A stretch of 31,420 nt of DNA. It comes from Ministeria vibrans ATCC 50519. Lineage: Eukaryota > Opisthokonta > Filasterea. Under the pieces are notes generated by a model. The model was given only the letters and a program-made list of their open reading frames with translations. It searched no databases and was not told where the DNA came from. The stretch spans positions 1 to 31,420 of the forward strand of contig CALSCP010001900.1 in assembly GCA_943704425.1 (NCBI GenBank). Direction: 5' to 3'. Shown one piece after another: positions 23,284-31,420 of the stretch. A program made the position numbers and the translations under genes. Within the stretch, counting starts at the first letter, position 1. Every line of letters starts with the position of its first letter.

Positions 23284-25035
23284 ATGGAGCGGATTGAGGT
23301 ATGTGTGCGAAGGAGAGAGAGAGAGAGTGGGAGGAAGCGAAAGCCAATTGAAATGTGCTGTTAGAATGGCGAAATCGGCGATCTTCTGTCGTCTGTTGGC
23401 AGCGACGAGGATCTCACAGCGCTGAGACCGCTCCTGCCAACCCTTGTACAGTATTTCCGGGCCGCGCCGGCGTCTTCGTCGACTGTGGCGGCGGCGTCCG
23501 TCCTGGCGTCCTTCACCGCCACCGACACGATCAACGACCACTGGGCCGTCGCCATGTCTGCCTTGCGCGCGACCGTCACGGAGCAACGGCAGCTGCTCTC
23601 GCTGATGGCGCCTTCGTCCATGCTTGCGTTGCGCGCAAGGCAGCATGCGACGGCGTCCAACGGCACCAACGGCGACAACGACGGAGGCGACGACGACGGA
23701 GGCGACAAGTGGCTCTGCAGTGTGCTGCAGCACTTGCTGCATGCCGAGCGCGTGATGCAGCTGCTGGATGAATCGCAGCTGGACACGGCGAGCAGCAAAG
23801 TCATTGGCGAGTTTCATCAACGCTACTTGGAACTGTCAGTCGAACTACGCGACGTGCCCACCCTCACCAACGCCTTTTCTGACGCCATTTGCGTCCTCTT
23901 GCATCGCCTTCCCGACGAGCTTCCTCCCGCGGCTGCAGTACGCTCGCTTGTGTTTATGGGTGTACCCGTGGCCGTTGTTGCAGCGATTGTCGCCAACTTT
24001 CCATCTTCCCTCGACGAGACCATCCAGTCGCTGCTCTCTCTCGTGTCGCCTCCCGATTCTACCATCACCGCCATCAACAACAATGCTTTGCTGCCCCCAA
24101 CAAATGCACCCGCGACTCTGACGGCCGCGCGACGCTCGCTGGCGACCGTTGCTCAGATCTATGTCGCCAAAGTGGCCTCCGTGGCGAGCCACCGCGCTCA
24201 CTCTGTCCGTGCCATGCTTGTGGAGCGTCGCGTACTGCTAGAGCTTACTTTTACGCTGACATGGGAGCACTGCTGCGACGACGTGCTCTTTCTTAATGGA
24301 CTGCTGGGCCACGATTCAACGCGTCAGTGGGTCTCGGACTACCTGGCACAGACGGCGGCACAGGCAGGCCGCAGTGTGGTGGCGGGCAGTCCGGGCGCCC
24401 GCAACGCGACTGTGCGTGAGCTGTGTGACCACCTACGTGCGTGCTCCCTCTCTGCGTGCAGTGCGCCTCTCACTCATCGCTGTGCCGTTTTGCGTTTGCT
24501 CTGTCTCGCGACCGGTCTGCTCGGTCTGCGTCTCACCGAGCTCGAAACATCTGCGTGCATGAAGCTTATTGCATCGGCCAGTCTGGGCGAAGCTACCCGT
24601 CGCTTCATCGAACTCTCCCTCTGCTTTGTGCTCATTTGTCCACACTTGTCATCGCTCGCCAAACCCGAAGTGATCAACTGGGCCACCGCACTGCTCCAGC
24701 GTAACCCCTCAACAGCAACAGCGGCTGACAACACACACATTCACGCTGAAATGGTCCTGTTGGTGGCCATTCACTTTCACAACAAGCAGCTTGAGAGCAT
24801 TGCTGAGCTGGTGCGTACCACACTGAGCATGCCGGTGCAGCTACACTCGGCTTCGCTCGTCGAAATGGGTCAGCTGTTCACCACGCGCGTGTTTACCACT
24901 CGCCAGATTGCACGCTATGCCTTGCAGGTGCCCGTGACACCTCAGCTGTCGGCCCACCACGAAGGATTCCTGCCCATCCACTGTGTGTACCAGCTATTGA
25001 CGGGCGGAGGGGCGAAAACGGCTGAGCAAGGCGCA

Positions 25036-25069
<34 letters not shown>

Positions 25070-26811
25070 TTGAAGGGATTGAGGGTGAGTGTCTTGGGTG
25101 GATTATGCGTCAGATGGTTGAGTGTGTGTTGCCGGTGCATGCCCTAATGCCTGCTGTCATGGAGGCAGCCGCACACACACAGTACCGCCTCCAGCAGCAG
25201 CACAGGAGACACCACTCTCTTCTTGTGCCCTTTGCCGAAGATCAACTCATTGCTATGTTTCAGGATGTGGCGTCGGCGCAGCCGCAGCAATACTCGTGGG
25301 CATGTGCCGTGTTGGCCATGTTTCATGTGCTCTGTCGCAACGACCGCCGTCGTGTGACGCAAGCAACACCAACAGCGACTATAACGGACGAGCAACGACC
25401 GCAGCAGCAGCAACAGCGCCGTGCAGTGCCTTACTCCAGTGCGGTGATTGACGCGCTCCCTGCGCGTGCGCTGCTCACGCGTGCCCAAGCCGACCGCGAT
25501 GGCTATGCCAACATTTATGCGCCTCTTGTGGCCGTTGCTGTGCGCTGCTTTCCTCAACTGTTTGACACGTCTGAGTTGCTCATGCGCGACTTGCGACAGC
25601 AGCTTGAGGCACAACAACATCGGCAGCGACGTGTGCTGCCGTCGTGTGCGCACGCTCAGAGTGTTTTTGCGCAGGTGCACACACAACCGGCGGCTGTATG
25701 TCGTCTGCTGGATGACATGCAGAGCAGCGCGAGTGACGCTGAGCTATTGACACTGCTTGCGCCCACGGTAGACGTGCTTTTGCCGGCACTGATGGAAATG
25801 GGGGTGACTGCGCCGTTGGAGCTGCAGCGACGCTACGCCGTCGTGTGGGAGAAGCTTGCGTCATGCGCGCCCCGTCGCCTGTGGCTTGCCTCGTGCAATG
25901 CCATGCGCGACCCTCTCCTGCAGATTGCGCCGCTGACGCACGAGACACTTGTGCAAAGTCCCCTTGCGACCCTCCAGTGTCGTCTGTGTGTCTTTCGTAT
26001 GCCGCCGCTCTTTGAAGGGATCCTCTTGACTGTGCTGCGAGCGTATCTGTGCGAGAGTAGTGCGCAAGTGGATGCTACGGTACGTGAGGCCAGCGGCACC
26101 GCAACGGATCTACAGGAGATGTCGGGCACACTGGTGCGGGGCATGGAAGGCACTGCTCTCCTGGCGCTCTTGGGAGTGTGTCTGCGCTCAGAGGAGCTCG
26201 ATGGAAGTGTGGAGACGAGTAGTGAGAGTGAGAGTGCGCTTGTGCGTCGGTTTGACTGTGATGTGCTGAGTGCCATCCAGCGGGCCGTGTGCAGCTATGC
26301 CCACCAGGCCTTTATCCAGGACCCACTCCTCATGAAGTTTGTGCACGACAAAGGGTATGATTTGCGTTTGGTGCCGCTTACGGTTGCACATGTGCCGTCT
26401 ATGCACGTCTGTCTAGACTGGCTTCCCGAGCTGTTTGCGTCGCCGAGTGCGACGCAGCGGGCGTTTGCGGCGCGTCTTGCGGCAGCGCTTGCGGTGCGCT
26501 ATCCGCTGCCCAAGTCACTTGCTGTGTGCCATCAGGTCATTGCGTGTGTGCGAACTCTGATTCTTGCGGTGGGCGGTGCAGGGACAACGGCGGACGCCCT
26601 GCGCGCACGCACGGCGGCTCTCGACGCCCTCCCGGCTCTTGCCGACGTCTTCCGCGCCTTTCCCATGCTCTCCGACGACACCGTCAACGTGCTTGTGGCC
26701 GCCCGTGCCCGCCTCGACGCCGCTGCCGAGCCCGCTCTCCAGCGCGCCGTTGCACAGACCTTTTCGGCCATTGCCGATGACTTTGTACACGAAAAGAGAG
26801 TCCTCTCATGA
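23284..26811 (+). CDS. INTS2: Integrator complex subunit 2
   Basis: Two exons: 23284-23298 (MERIE) and 23365-26811, joined in phase 0 across a 66-nt GT..AG intron, giving about 1,153 residues (human INTS2 about 1,204). The joined start MERIENGEIGDLLSS then DLTALRPLLPTLVQYF parallels the human start (MQKVDVVCLASLSDPELRLLLPCLVRM). Strong family matches follow along the whole length: MVLLVAIHFHNKQLESIAEL, FTTRQIARYALQVPVT, GFLPIHCVYQLL, PRRLWLASCNAM, LRLVPLTVAHVPSMHVCLDW and RYPLPKSLAV. INTS2 is an all-helical scaffold of the nuclear Integrator complex, which cleaves snRNA 3' ends and attenuates RNA polymerase II transcription. A serine tract near 25036-25068 is the main low-complexity insertion. 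Chosen start: it has an in-frame TGA just upstream (23275) and its phase alone restores the family frame. Confidence 0.93.
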
Positions 26812-26849
26812 GCAAACATAACGTGATATATAAAAGAAAAGCTATACAA

Positions 26850-26855
26850 TTTATT
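26850..26855 (-). terminator. Candidate polyadenylation signal for the UIM-GRF gene
   Basis: AATAAA on the minus strand, about 85 nt past the stop at 26940. Cleavage 10-30 nt further would put the end of this transcript close to the INTS2 stop codon on the other strand. Confidence 0.4.
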
Positions 26856-26912
26856 AATTTTTTTACTATTATAATGAAATTAAACAAGACACAAACACAA
26901 AGAAAGAAAAAG

Positions 26913-26918
26913 AATAAA
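26913..26918 (+). terminator. Candidate polyadenylation signal for INTS2
   Basis: AATAAA on the plus strand, 102 nt past the INTS2 stop, in an A-rich stretch. It lies beyond the candidate signal of the convergent gene, so the two 3' UTRs would overlap. Confidence 0.4.
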
Positions 26919-26939
26919 ATAGACGTATAGGAAAACAAG

Positions 26940-28034
26940 TCAGCGACGAGAGGAGAGGGAAAAGCGGGCGCGGGCACCGGCGGCATGAGCGGCAAAAAGC
27001 ACGGGAGGCGTAACGGCCTGGCCGGGCGCCTGTCCTTCCTGCGCCTTCTGCTGCTCAAGCGTCAGCGGTGGGTCCATCCACTCAAAGAAGCGGCACTTGT
27101 CGGGATCGCCCATCTTCTTGCTGCACGTGACAAAGCGCCGCCCAATGTTCTCTGGTTTACCCTTCTTGGAAACAAACATGATGGATGGATAGCCGCACTG
27201 GCACGGCGGGGTGTCCTCGGTGGCGAGGGAACGCTGCGCCGCCTGCTGTTGGTGCCGTAGATTGTCATTTTTGGCTGCGTTGCTGCGCTTCCATGCCTGC
27301 GTCTGTTCGAGTTTCTGGCGTTCGCTTTGGTTTTGTTCGTTGAGGCGCTCTAACAAGCGCATTTTCCGCTGCGCTTCGCGTTCGCGAGCAAAGAACACCT
27401 CTTCGGTGGCGCTGAGGGGTCGTGAGGGCATGGGACGGGAGTAAACAGTGGGCGAAGGGGCGCGCGGTGCGGATGGTGGTGGTGGTGGTGGTGGGGAGGG
27501 GTCGCAAGCAGCCGTGGCGGAGTGGGGAGCGGTGTCGAGGAGCGACGCCGCAATCGCCTGTGCAATCTGCCGATCTTCTTCGGCCTGCAGCCGCTGCGCT
27601 TCGCTCTGTTGGTCAAACTGCTGTGGGGTATGCGGTGGGACGTGGTTGAGCCTCGCACAGGCCCTCTCGGCCTCTTCGAATTGCTCCTGGACAAGCAGCG
27701 CTTCGCGGTCGAGTTCCTGTTGAGCCATTTCGACGCGCATTGCCTCTTCGACCAACCGCCGCTCTTCGCGCATGAGTCGCCGCGGACTGGTCGCTGCGAC
27801 GTCTGCGTCGGCTTCGCGTTGGCGTTTGGCAGGCCGTCTGAGCGGGGAGCCTGGGTCGCGCGAGTGGAGCTGCAGCGGGAGCGGAGGGGAGCACGTCGCG
27901 GTGGTCGACGCGCAGGCGGACTGCGCGGTGCACGGGGCGTCTGCTGTGCCCGCATCCGTGTCAAACGCGGATCCCCACAGGAGCACTTCGTCGTCGTCGT
28001 CGTCGTCGTCCGATCCGACCAAGTACGCATCCAT
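26940..28034 (-). CDS. Coiled-coil protein with a UIM-like motif and a C-terminal GRF zinc finger
   Basis: Single-exon gene of 364 residues. The frame is open up to 28154, but that extension encodes low-complexity Lys and Leu runs from AAT and T repeats. [15 protein letters not shown] at 28034 is the likelier start. Residues 88-130 are charged and helical (coiled coil). Residues 152-166, EEDRQIAQAIAASLL, fit the ubiquitin-interacting motif (acidic residues, then I-x-x-A-I-x-x-S-L). Residues 213-265 form another charged helix. Residues 278-319 match a GRF zinc finger: CQCG, GRRFVTC, then CRFFEW, with ligands C278, C280, C304 and C314. GRF fingers occur in NEIL3, APEX2, TOP3A and TTF2 and bind single-stranded nucleic acid. 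A role reading ubiquitin at nucleic acid is my inference. The gene converges on INTS2 and lies 131 bp downstream of uL13. Confidence 0.85.
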   Translation of the reverse strand: MDAYLVGSDDDDDDDEVLLWGSAFDTDAGTADAPCTAQSACASTTATCSPPLPLQLHSRDPGSPLRRPAKRQREADADVAATSPRRLMREERRLVEEAMRVEMAQQELDREALLVQEQFEEAERACARLNHVPPHTPQQFDQQSEAQRLQAEEDRQIAQAIAASLLDTAPHSATAACDPSPPPPPPPSAPRAPSPTVYSRPMPSRPLSATEEVFFAREREAQRKMRLLERLNEQNQSERQKLEQTQAWKRSNAAKNDNLRHQQQAAQRSLATEDTPPCQCGYPSIMFVSKKGKPENIGRRFVTCSKKMGDPDKCRFFEWMDPPLTLEQQKAQEGQAPGQAVTPPVLFAAHAAGARARFSLSSRR

Positions 28035-28165
28035 TTTCTTGTGCAAGGAAAATAATAATAATAATAATAATAATAAATTTTTTTTTTTTTTTTTTAGAAT
28101 TTTGATTTTGGAATAGAATGGAATTTGGACAAGAGGGAAATGTTTGTGCTTCACTGATGATGAAA

Positions 28166-28771
28166 CTAGTAGCCGAGGGCAGAGAGCTTGTCCTGGACGG
28201 GGGCAAGGGCAGCCTTGGCATTGGTGACGGCGGCCGCCTTGAGGTTGGTCGCCTGCTTCTTCTTCTGGTAGAAGGCCTCGGACTTGGCCTTGCGCTTGGT
28301 CTCCAGGTCGGCCACGACCGACTGGTACTTCCAGCCGACCTCGTGCGAGAGACGGCCGAGCTTGCAGAAGCGGCGCTTGGGTCGCAGGCGGACGACGCGC
28401 AATGCCTGTGGGACGACGACACGCTTCATCTTGTCGTAGGGCGGGGGGATGCCCTCGAAGGTCTTGAGGCGCTCAAGAGCCTTGAGGCCACGGGCCGACT
28501 TGTGCGGCATCATGCCACGGGTCACACGCCACAGAATGCGCGACGGCGAGCGGAGATGGAACGGACCGTTGTTAGGGTCGACGTTGCAACGCTACACCAA
28601 TGAAAATAATGAATGTCAAAGAAAGAAAGAAAGGTTGTTGCATTTCTTTCCGTCTTTGTACCTTTCGGAGGAAAGCAGCGTACTTAATCTTGTTACGGAA
28701 GAAGCTGCCGGAGATGTTGATCTCCTCGCAACGAACAACGGTGACCTTCTGGCCCGAAAGGAGCTCCTGAA

Positions 28772-28809
<38 letters not shown>

Positions 28810-29158
28810 TGATAGAGAGAGAGAGAGAAAGTGATAGAGAGAGAGAAACAAAGTGATAGAGAGAGAGAGAAACAAAGTGATAGAGAGAGAGAGAAACAAA
28901 GTGATAGAGAGAGAGAGAGAAACAAAGATAGAGTATTAATACGATGTTTCAATAAGGACTCTCTGTCGTACCTTGGCAATGGTGCTAGCCAGGCGGCCCA
29001 TAAGGTGGCCCCTGCCGTCAATGACGATTTCCTGTTGAAGGGAAGAGGCGAGGATGAGAGGGGAGCGCGGGAGGGGGTGGGGAAAGACGAGAGAAGGGCT
29101 GTTGCGCTCGTTTCGGCGCTTGGGCGCAGTTGCACGTGTCGCGTACCTTCTCAAACAT
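28166..29158 (-). CDS. RPL13A: 60S ribosomal protein uL13 (L13a)
   Basis: Four minus-strand exons: 29158-29147 (MFEK), 29031-28972, 28766-28662 and 28591-28166. All three introns (115, 205, 70 nt) are GT..AG and phase 0, giving 200 residues. The product matches L13a end to end: [98 protein letters not shown]. It is a structural protein of the cytosolic large ribosomal subunit. A TATATA element ends only 2 nt before the ATG, so it is unlikely to serve as a TATA box for this start and is simply 5' UTR sequence. The gene is head to head with SPCS2 and its 3' UTR must fit in the 131 bp before the UIM-GRF start. Confidence 0.97.
28773..28930. repeat. GA-rich minisatellite inside uL13 intron 2
   Basis: A pure GA stretch passes into about five repeats of roughly 23-28 bp combining a GA tract with GTGATA or CAAAGTGATA spacers. 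It fills most of the 205-nt intron. On the coding (minus) strand it is a CT-rich polypyrimidine tract ending a few bases before the CAG acceptor. Confidence 0.9.
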
Positions 29159-29957
29159 TATATATAGGTGTGTCGGTCGAGAAAGAGAACCTCCTGAATG
29201 GCGTCGAGGGAAAGAGAGAGAAACGAGTGAGTGACATGAGAGAAAGTGAAAGAGAAAAAAAAAAAAAGGCCCTTTGGCACATAGAGAAGAAGAAGAGAGA
29301 ACAACGAGTATGGAATGTGTCCCAGTGGGTGTCGCAAGGACGAGGGTGCCGGCGGTGAGGCGAACAGCGCGCTGACAACGACGCAGAGCGCAGCAGCACA
29401 CACGCAAAAAAAAAAAAAAAAAAAAAAGGACCATCCTATGGCACACACGAAGGACGCTGAGGGAAGACACGTGGGGAGCACGGGGACACACGCACGAGAG
29501 GCCGTCCCCGGCGCGGGTGCGCGTCCGCCCGCCATGCCTGCCTTGGTCGTATTCGGGCACGAGGCGAATGTGTCTTGAGAGAAGCACAAAAAAAAAAAAA
29601 TTCTCTCTCGATTTTTTGGGGGATTGCGAATCGTTAGGATGTCTTCACCGACCTCCGATTACGCAGGAAACCGCGACGTACCGTTCAAAAGACTTGACGA
29701 CAACAAAAAAAAAGGAATTTGAAGGAGTTGGAGGTTTTTCATTTAGGCCAGTGATCACTTCGCACAGAGCGGCACAGCGCATTGATGCGTCTGTCTTTTC
29801 GTCACTCGTCACTTTGAGGTCACTCAGTTTATTCACTCTATTGGTTCGACACACTTGGATGCGTTTGCCTACCTGCTCTAGCGAGATATTTTGCATTGTA
29901 TTTTCACTTGATGATTGATCACTGATTTATCTATCATCTTTCTCCACGTCTCACTCA
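29159..29957. promoter_or_regulatory. Divergent spacer between uL13 (minus) and SPCS2 (plus)
   Basis: About 800 bp with no supported gene. It holds GA-rich patches (29208-29255), A-runs at about 29257-29268, 29406-29427 and 29588-29600, and a GC-rich patch around 29500-29550. The open frames here on both strands are low complexity. The promoters of both genes should lie in it, but I recognise no specific element. Confidence 0.55.
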
Positions 29958-30979
29958 ATGTCGGGCAAAGATGAAGCCACAACTGTGGACAAGTGGGACG
30001 GGAATGCGGTGAAAAACGCTCTTGATGATGCAGCCAAAGAGGTTTGAATGCCACTGCGTCGTCTCCCGCCCCTCTCTCGCTCTCTGCTGCCTCCCTGTGG
30101 GCACGGCCAGCCTCAACACCCCGCTCCATACACACAACGCTCTCATGTTCCCTTGATTGTGTTCTTCTGCAGGCTCTGATGCAGATTGCGACGTCCTTTA
30201 AGCCTGACTATGGTGTTGTCGACATAAAAATCGCCTTCTCCACTCTCGCCTGCTGCTTTTCCGCCTTTGCCCTTGTCTATGGCTTCTTCAGTAAGTAGGC
30301 TTGTGTCTGTGACGGAGCATGAAGCGCCCTGTCGAGCGCAACGCAACAGGTTGACACAGTCTCATTCTCATATTATAATATTATGCTTTCGTTTCTTAGT
30401 TCCTTTCCCAGACTGTCGTGACGTGATGGCAATATGTGCCATTGGCTACTTTGTTCTGGCGGGTCTTGCAAACTTTGTGACCTTCTTCGTCGAAGGCGAC
30501 AGTATTGCCCGAGCACGATCAACCGAGGTGAGAGCGCATCAGTGTACACACACCCTACACAAGCTGAGCGCACGCACGAAGCACACACACTATGCACAAA
30601 CTAAGCATATTCACTAAGCGCAGGCACATACGCACATACAAAAACGCATTACACTAAGCGCGCGCACACATGCACTAAGCACATACATTCACAAACACAC
30701 ACACTCGCACACTCGCACGCCGTACTTTTCTCAATGCTTTGTATCTTGTCCACGTTGTAGAACAAAACGGTTCTCTACCTCGAGTCGAAACTCCCTCGTT
30801 TTGACAGCACCTACCAACTAACGCTGGTCAACAGCAACGCCGGCAGTGAGGTGGCGCGCCAGACGGCCGCCGGTAGCATTGGCGACTTTATCCACGAAGA
30901 CGGCAAAATTTCCCACTCGGCCATGCGTTCCGTGGTGGCCTCTCTCTTTGCTGGGGTGGCTGGAAAGAAGTCTGATTAG
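29958..30979 (+). CDS. SPCS2: Signal peptidase complex subunit 2 (SPC25)
   Basis: Four exons: 29958-30041, 30173-30290, 30400-30527 and 30761-30979, with GT..AG introns of 131, 109 and 233 nt and consistent phases, giving 182 residues (human 226). The N-terminus is cytosolic (DKWDGNAVKNALDDAAKE). Transmembrane segments lie at about 48-68 (IAFSTLACCFSAFALVYGFF) and 76-98 (VMAICAIGYFVLAGLANFVT). Between them sits the short loop IPFPDCRDV, equivalent to HPFPESKPV in the human protein. The C-terminal cytosolic domain (LPRFDSTYQLTLV onward) matches the KRFDDKYTLKLTF region. SPCS2 is a non-catalytic subunit of the ER signal peptidase that links it to the Sec61 channel. The protein is about 40 residues shorter than the human one, mostly at the two ends. 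Confidence 0.93.
30528..30760 (+). repeat. SPCS2 intron 3 with degenerate CA-rich, ACTAAGC-containing repeats
   Basis: The intron contains CA-rich sequence with CACTAAGC-like words recurring near 30612, 30651 and 30673, plus related ACTAAGC words. They look like a decayed short tandem array. The word resembles a CTAAC-type branch site. Confidence 0.6.
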
Positions 30980-31420
30980 GGAAATGGATAGCGTGAGAGG
31001 TGTACAGTACAGAGAAGTTGAAGTTTGTTTTAGTTTTTGAGTGTGTCTGTAGGAGTTACGCGCCTTTTCCTGCCTACTACTCGCTCCATACTACTTAGAG
31101 GCCAGTTGGAAGAACGGTATATATAGTGTGCGTGTAAGAGGGAGAGTGAGACAGGGATGGAGGGTGCAAACAGATCATCACACCGAAGCTTACGCGCAGA
31201 GTAGCACACGCGCACTCGTCGCCTTTGAAACGCCAATATATGTATTGTATATGAATATGAAAGTACTCTCAAAGTAGCTGTGATTCACTCACTCACTCAC
31301 TCACTTCTGAGCCAACTGAAAGTACTCTCAAAGTAGCTGTGATTCACTCACTCACTCACTCACTTCTGAGCCAACTGAATCTGTCAAACAAACAATAATG
31401 AACAGATTGTCAGATTACGA
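30980..31420. other. Non-coding right end beyond SPCS2
   Basis: No gene is supported. A TATATATA word at 31118-31125 could be a core promoter or chance. No AATAAA is seen soon after the SPCS2 stop. The tandem duplication at 31258-31375 is listed separately. Confidence 0.55.
31258..31379. repeat. Perfect 59-bp tandem duplication with an internal TCAC microsatellite
   Basis: A unit starting TGAAAGTACTCTCAAAG and ending GAGCCAAC occurs at 31258-31316 and again, identically, at 31317-31375. Four bases of a third copy follow. Each unit contains a short run of CTCA/TCAC repeats. Confidence 0.97.

Noticed and set aside
23218-23820. 200-codon minus-strand frame over the INTS2 start
   Set aside because: Low-complexity Arg/Gln-rich antisense frame; the plus strand is supported by INTS2 similarity and splice signals.
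28035-28154. 40-residue upstream extension of the UIM-GRF protein
   Set aside because: It translates T-run and AAT repeat sequence into Lys and Leu runs, and the internal Met has a better context and a plausible N-terminus.
29156-29166. TATATA element just upstream of the uL13 ATG as a TATA box
   Set aside because: It ends about 2 nt before the start codon, so a start 25-30 nt downstream would exclude the ATG; the N-terminus MFEK fits the family.
29018-29587. Overlapping minus-strand frames (187-189 codons) upstream of uL13
   Set aside because: They are Phe- and Ser-rich translations of T-runs and CT tracts with no family signal.
1-31420. tRNA or rRNA genes, CRISPR arrays, transposons or viral genes
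   Set aside because: I saw no cloverleaf, rRNA-like block, spaced repeat array, terminal inverted repeats, transposase, reverse transcriptase or capsid-like frame on either strand.

Overview
The window is nuclear DNA of a eukaryote, most likely a unicellular one. It carries intron-bearing genes with GT..AG junctions and the standard code, GC-rich coding sequence, and AT-rich spacers full of homopolymers and microsatellites. I cannot name the species. An E2F factor, the Integrator subunit INTS2 and a PHR-type (MYCBP2/Highwire/RPM-1) ubiquitin ligase together argue against a fungus and for a lineage that kept several systems best known from animals. No prokaryotic, viral or transposon gene is visible.

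Layout, left to right. (1) The first coding exon of ribosomal protein eL31, minus strand, running off the left edge (358-430). (2) A three-exon secreted protein with one EGF-like module and beta-propeller-type repeats, minus strand (970-2754). (3) A three-exon E2F transcription factor, minus strand (3180-4979). (4) A 526-bp divergent spacer, then a five-exon PHR/MYCBP2-family RCR E3 ligase of about 5,708 residues, plus strand (5506-23005); its first exon alone is 14.3 kb. (5) INTS2, plus strand (23284-26811), with a 15-nt first coding exon. (6) A coiled-coil protein with a UIM-like motif and a GRF zinc finger, minus strand (26940-28034), converging tail to tail on INTS2. (7) Ribosomal protein uL13 (RPL13A), minus strand, four exons (28166-29158). 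(8) An ~800-bp divergent spacer and the signal peptidase complex subunit SPCS2, plus strand, four exons (29958-30979). (9) A non-coding right end with a perfect 59-bp tandem duplication.

The genes do not form a pathway cassette. They are mostly housekeeping or regulatory genes packed at short spacing: translation (eL31, uL13), ER protein processing (SPCS2), snRNA/mRNA 3'-end processing (INTS2), cell-cycle transcription (E2F) and ubiquitin signalling (PHR ligase, possibly the UIM-GRF protein). The most striking content is the PHR ligase. Both cysteines of the relay used by human MYCBP2 to esterify threonine are conserved. The protein also carries two SPRY-like domains and a CUB-like segment that I do not associate with animal PHR proteins, plus very long acidic tracts. 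Exon joins were inferred by hand from reading frame, GT..AG signals and family similarity; no transcript data were available.
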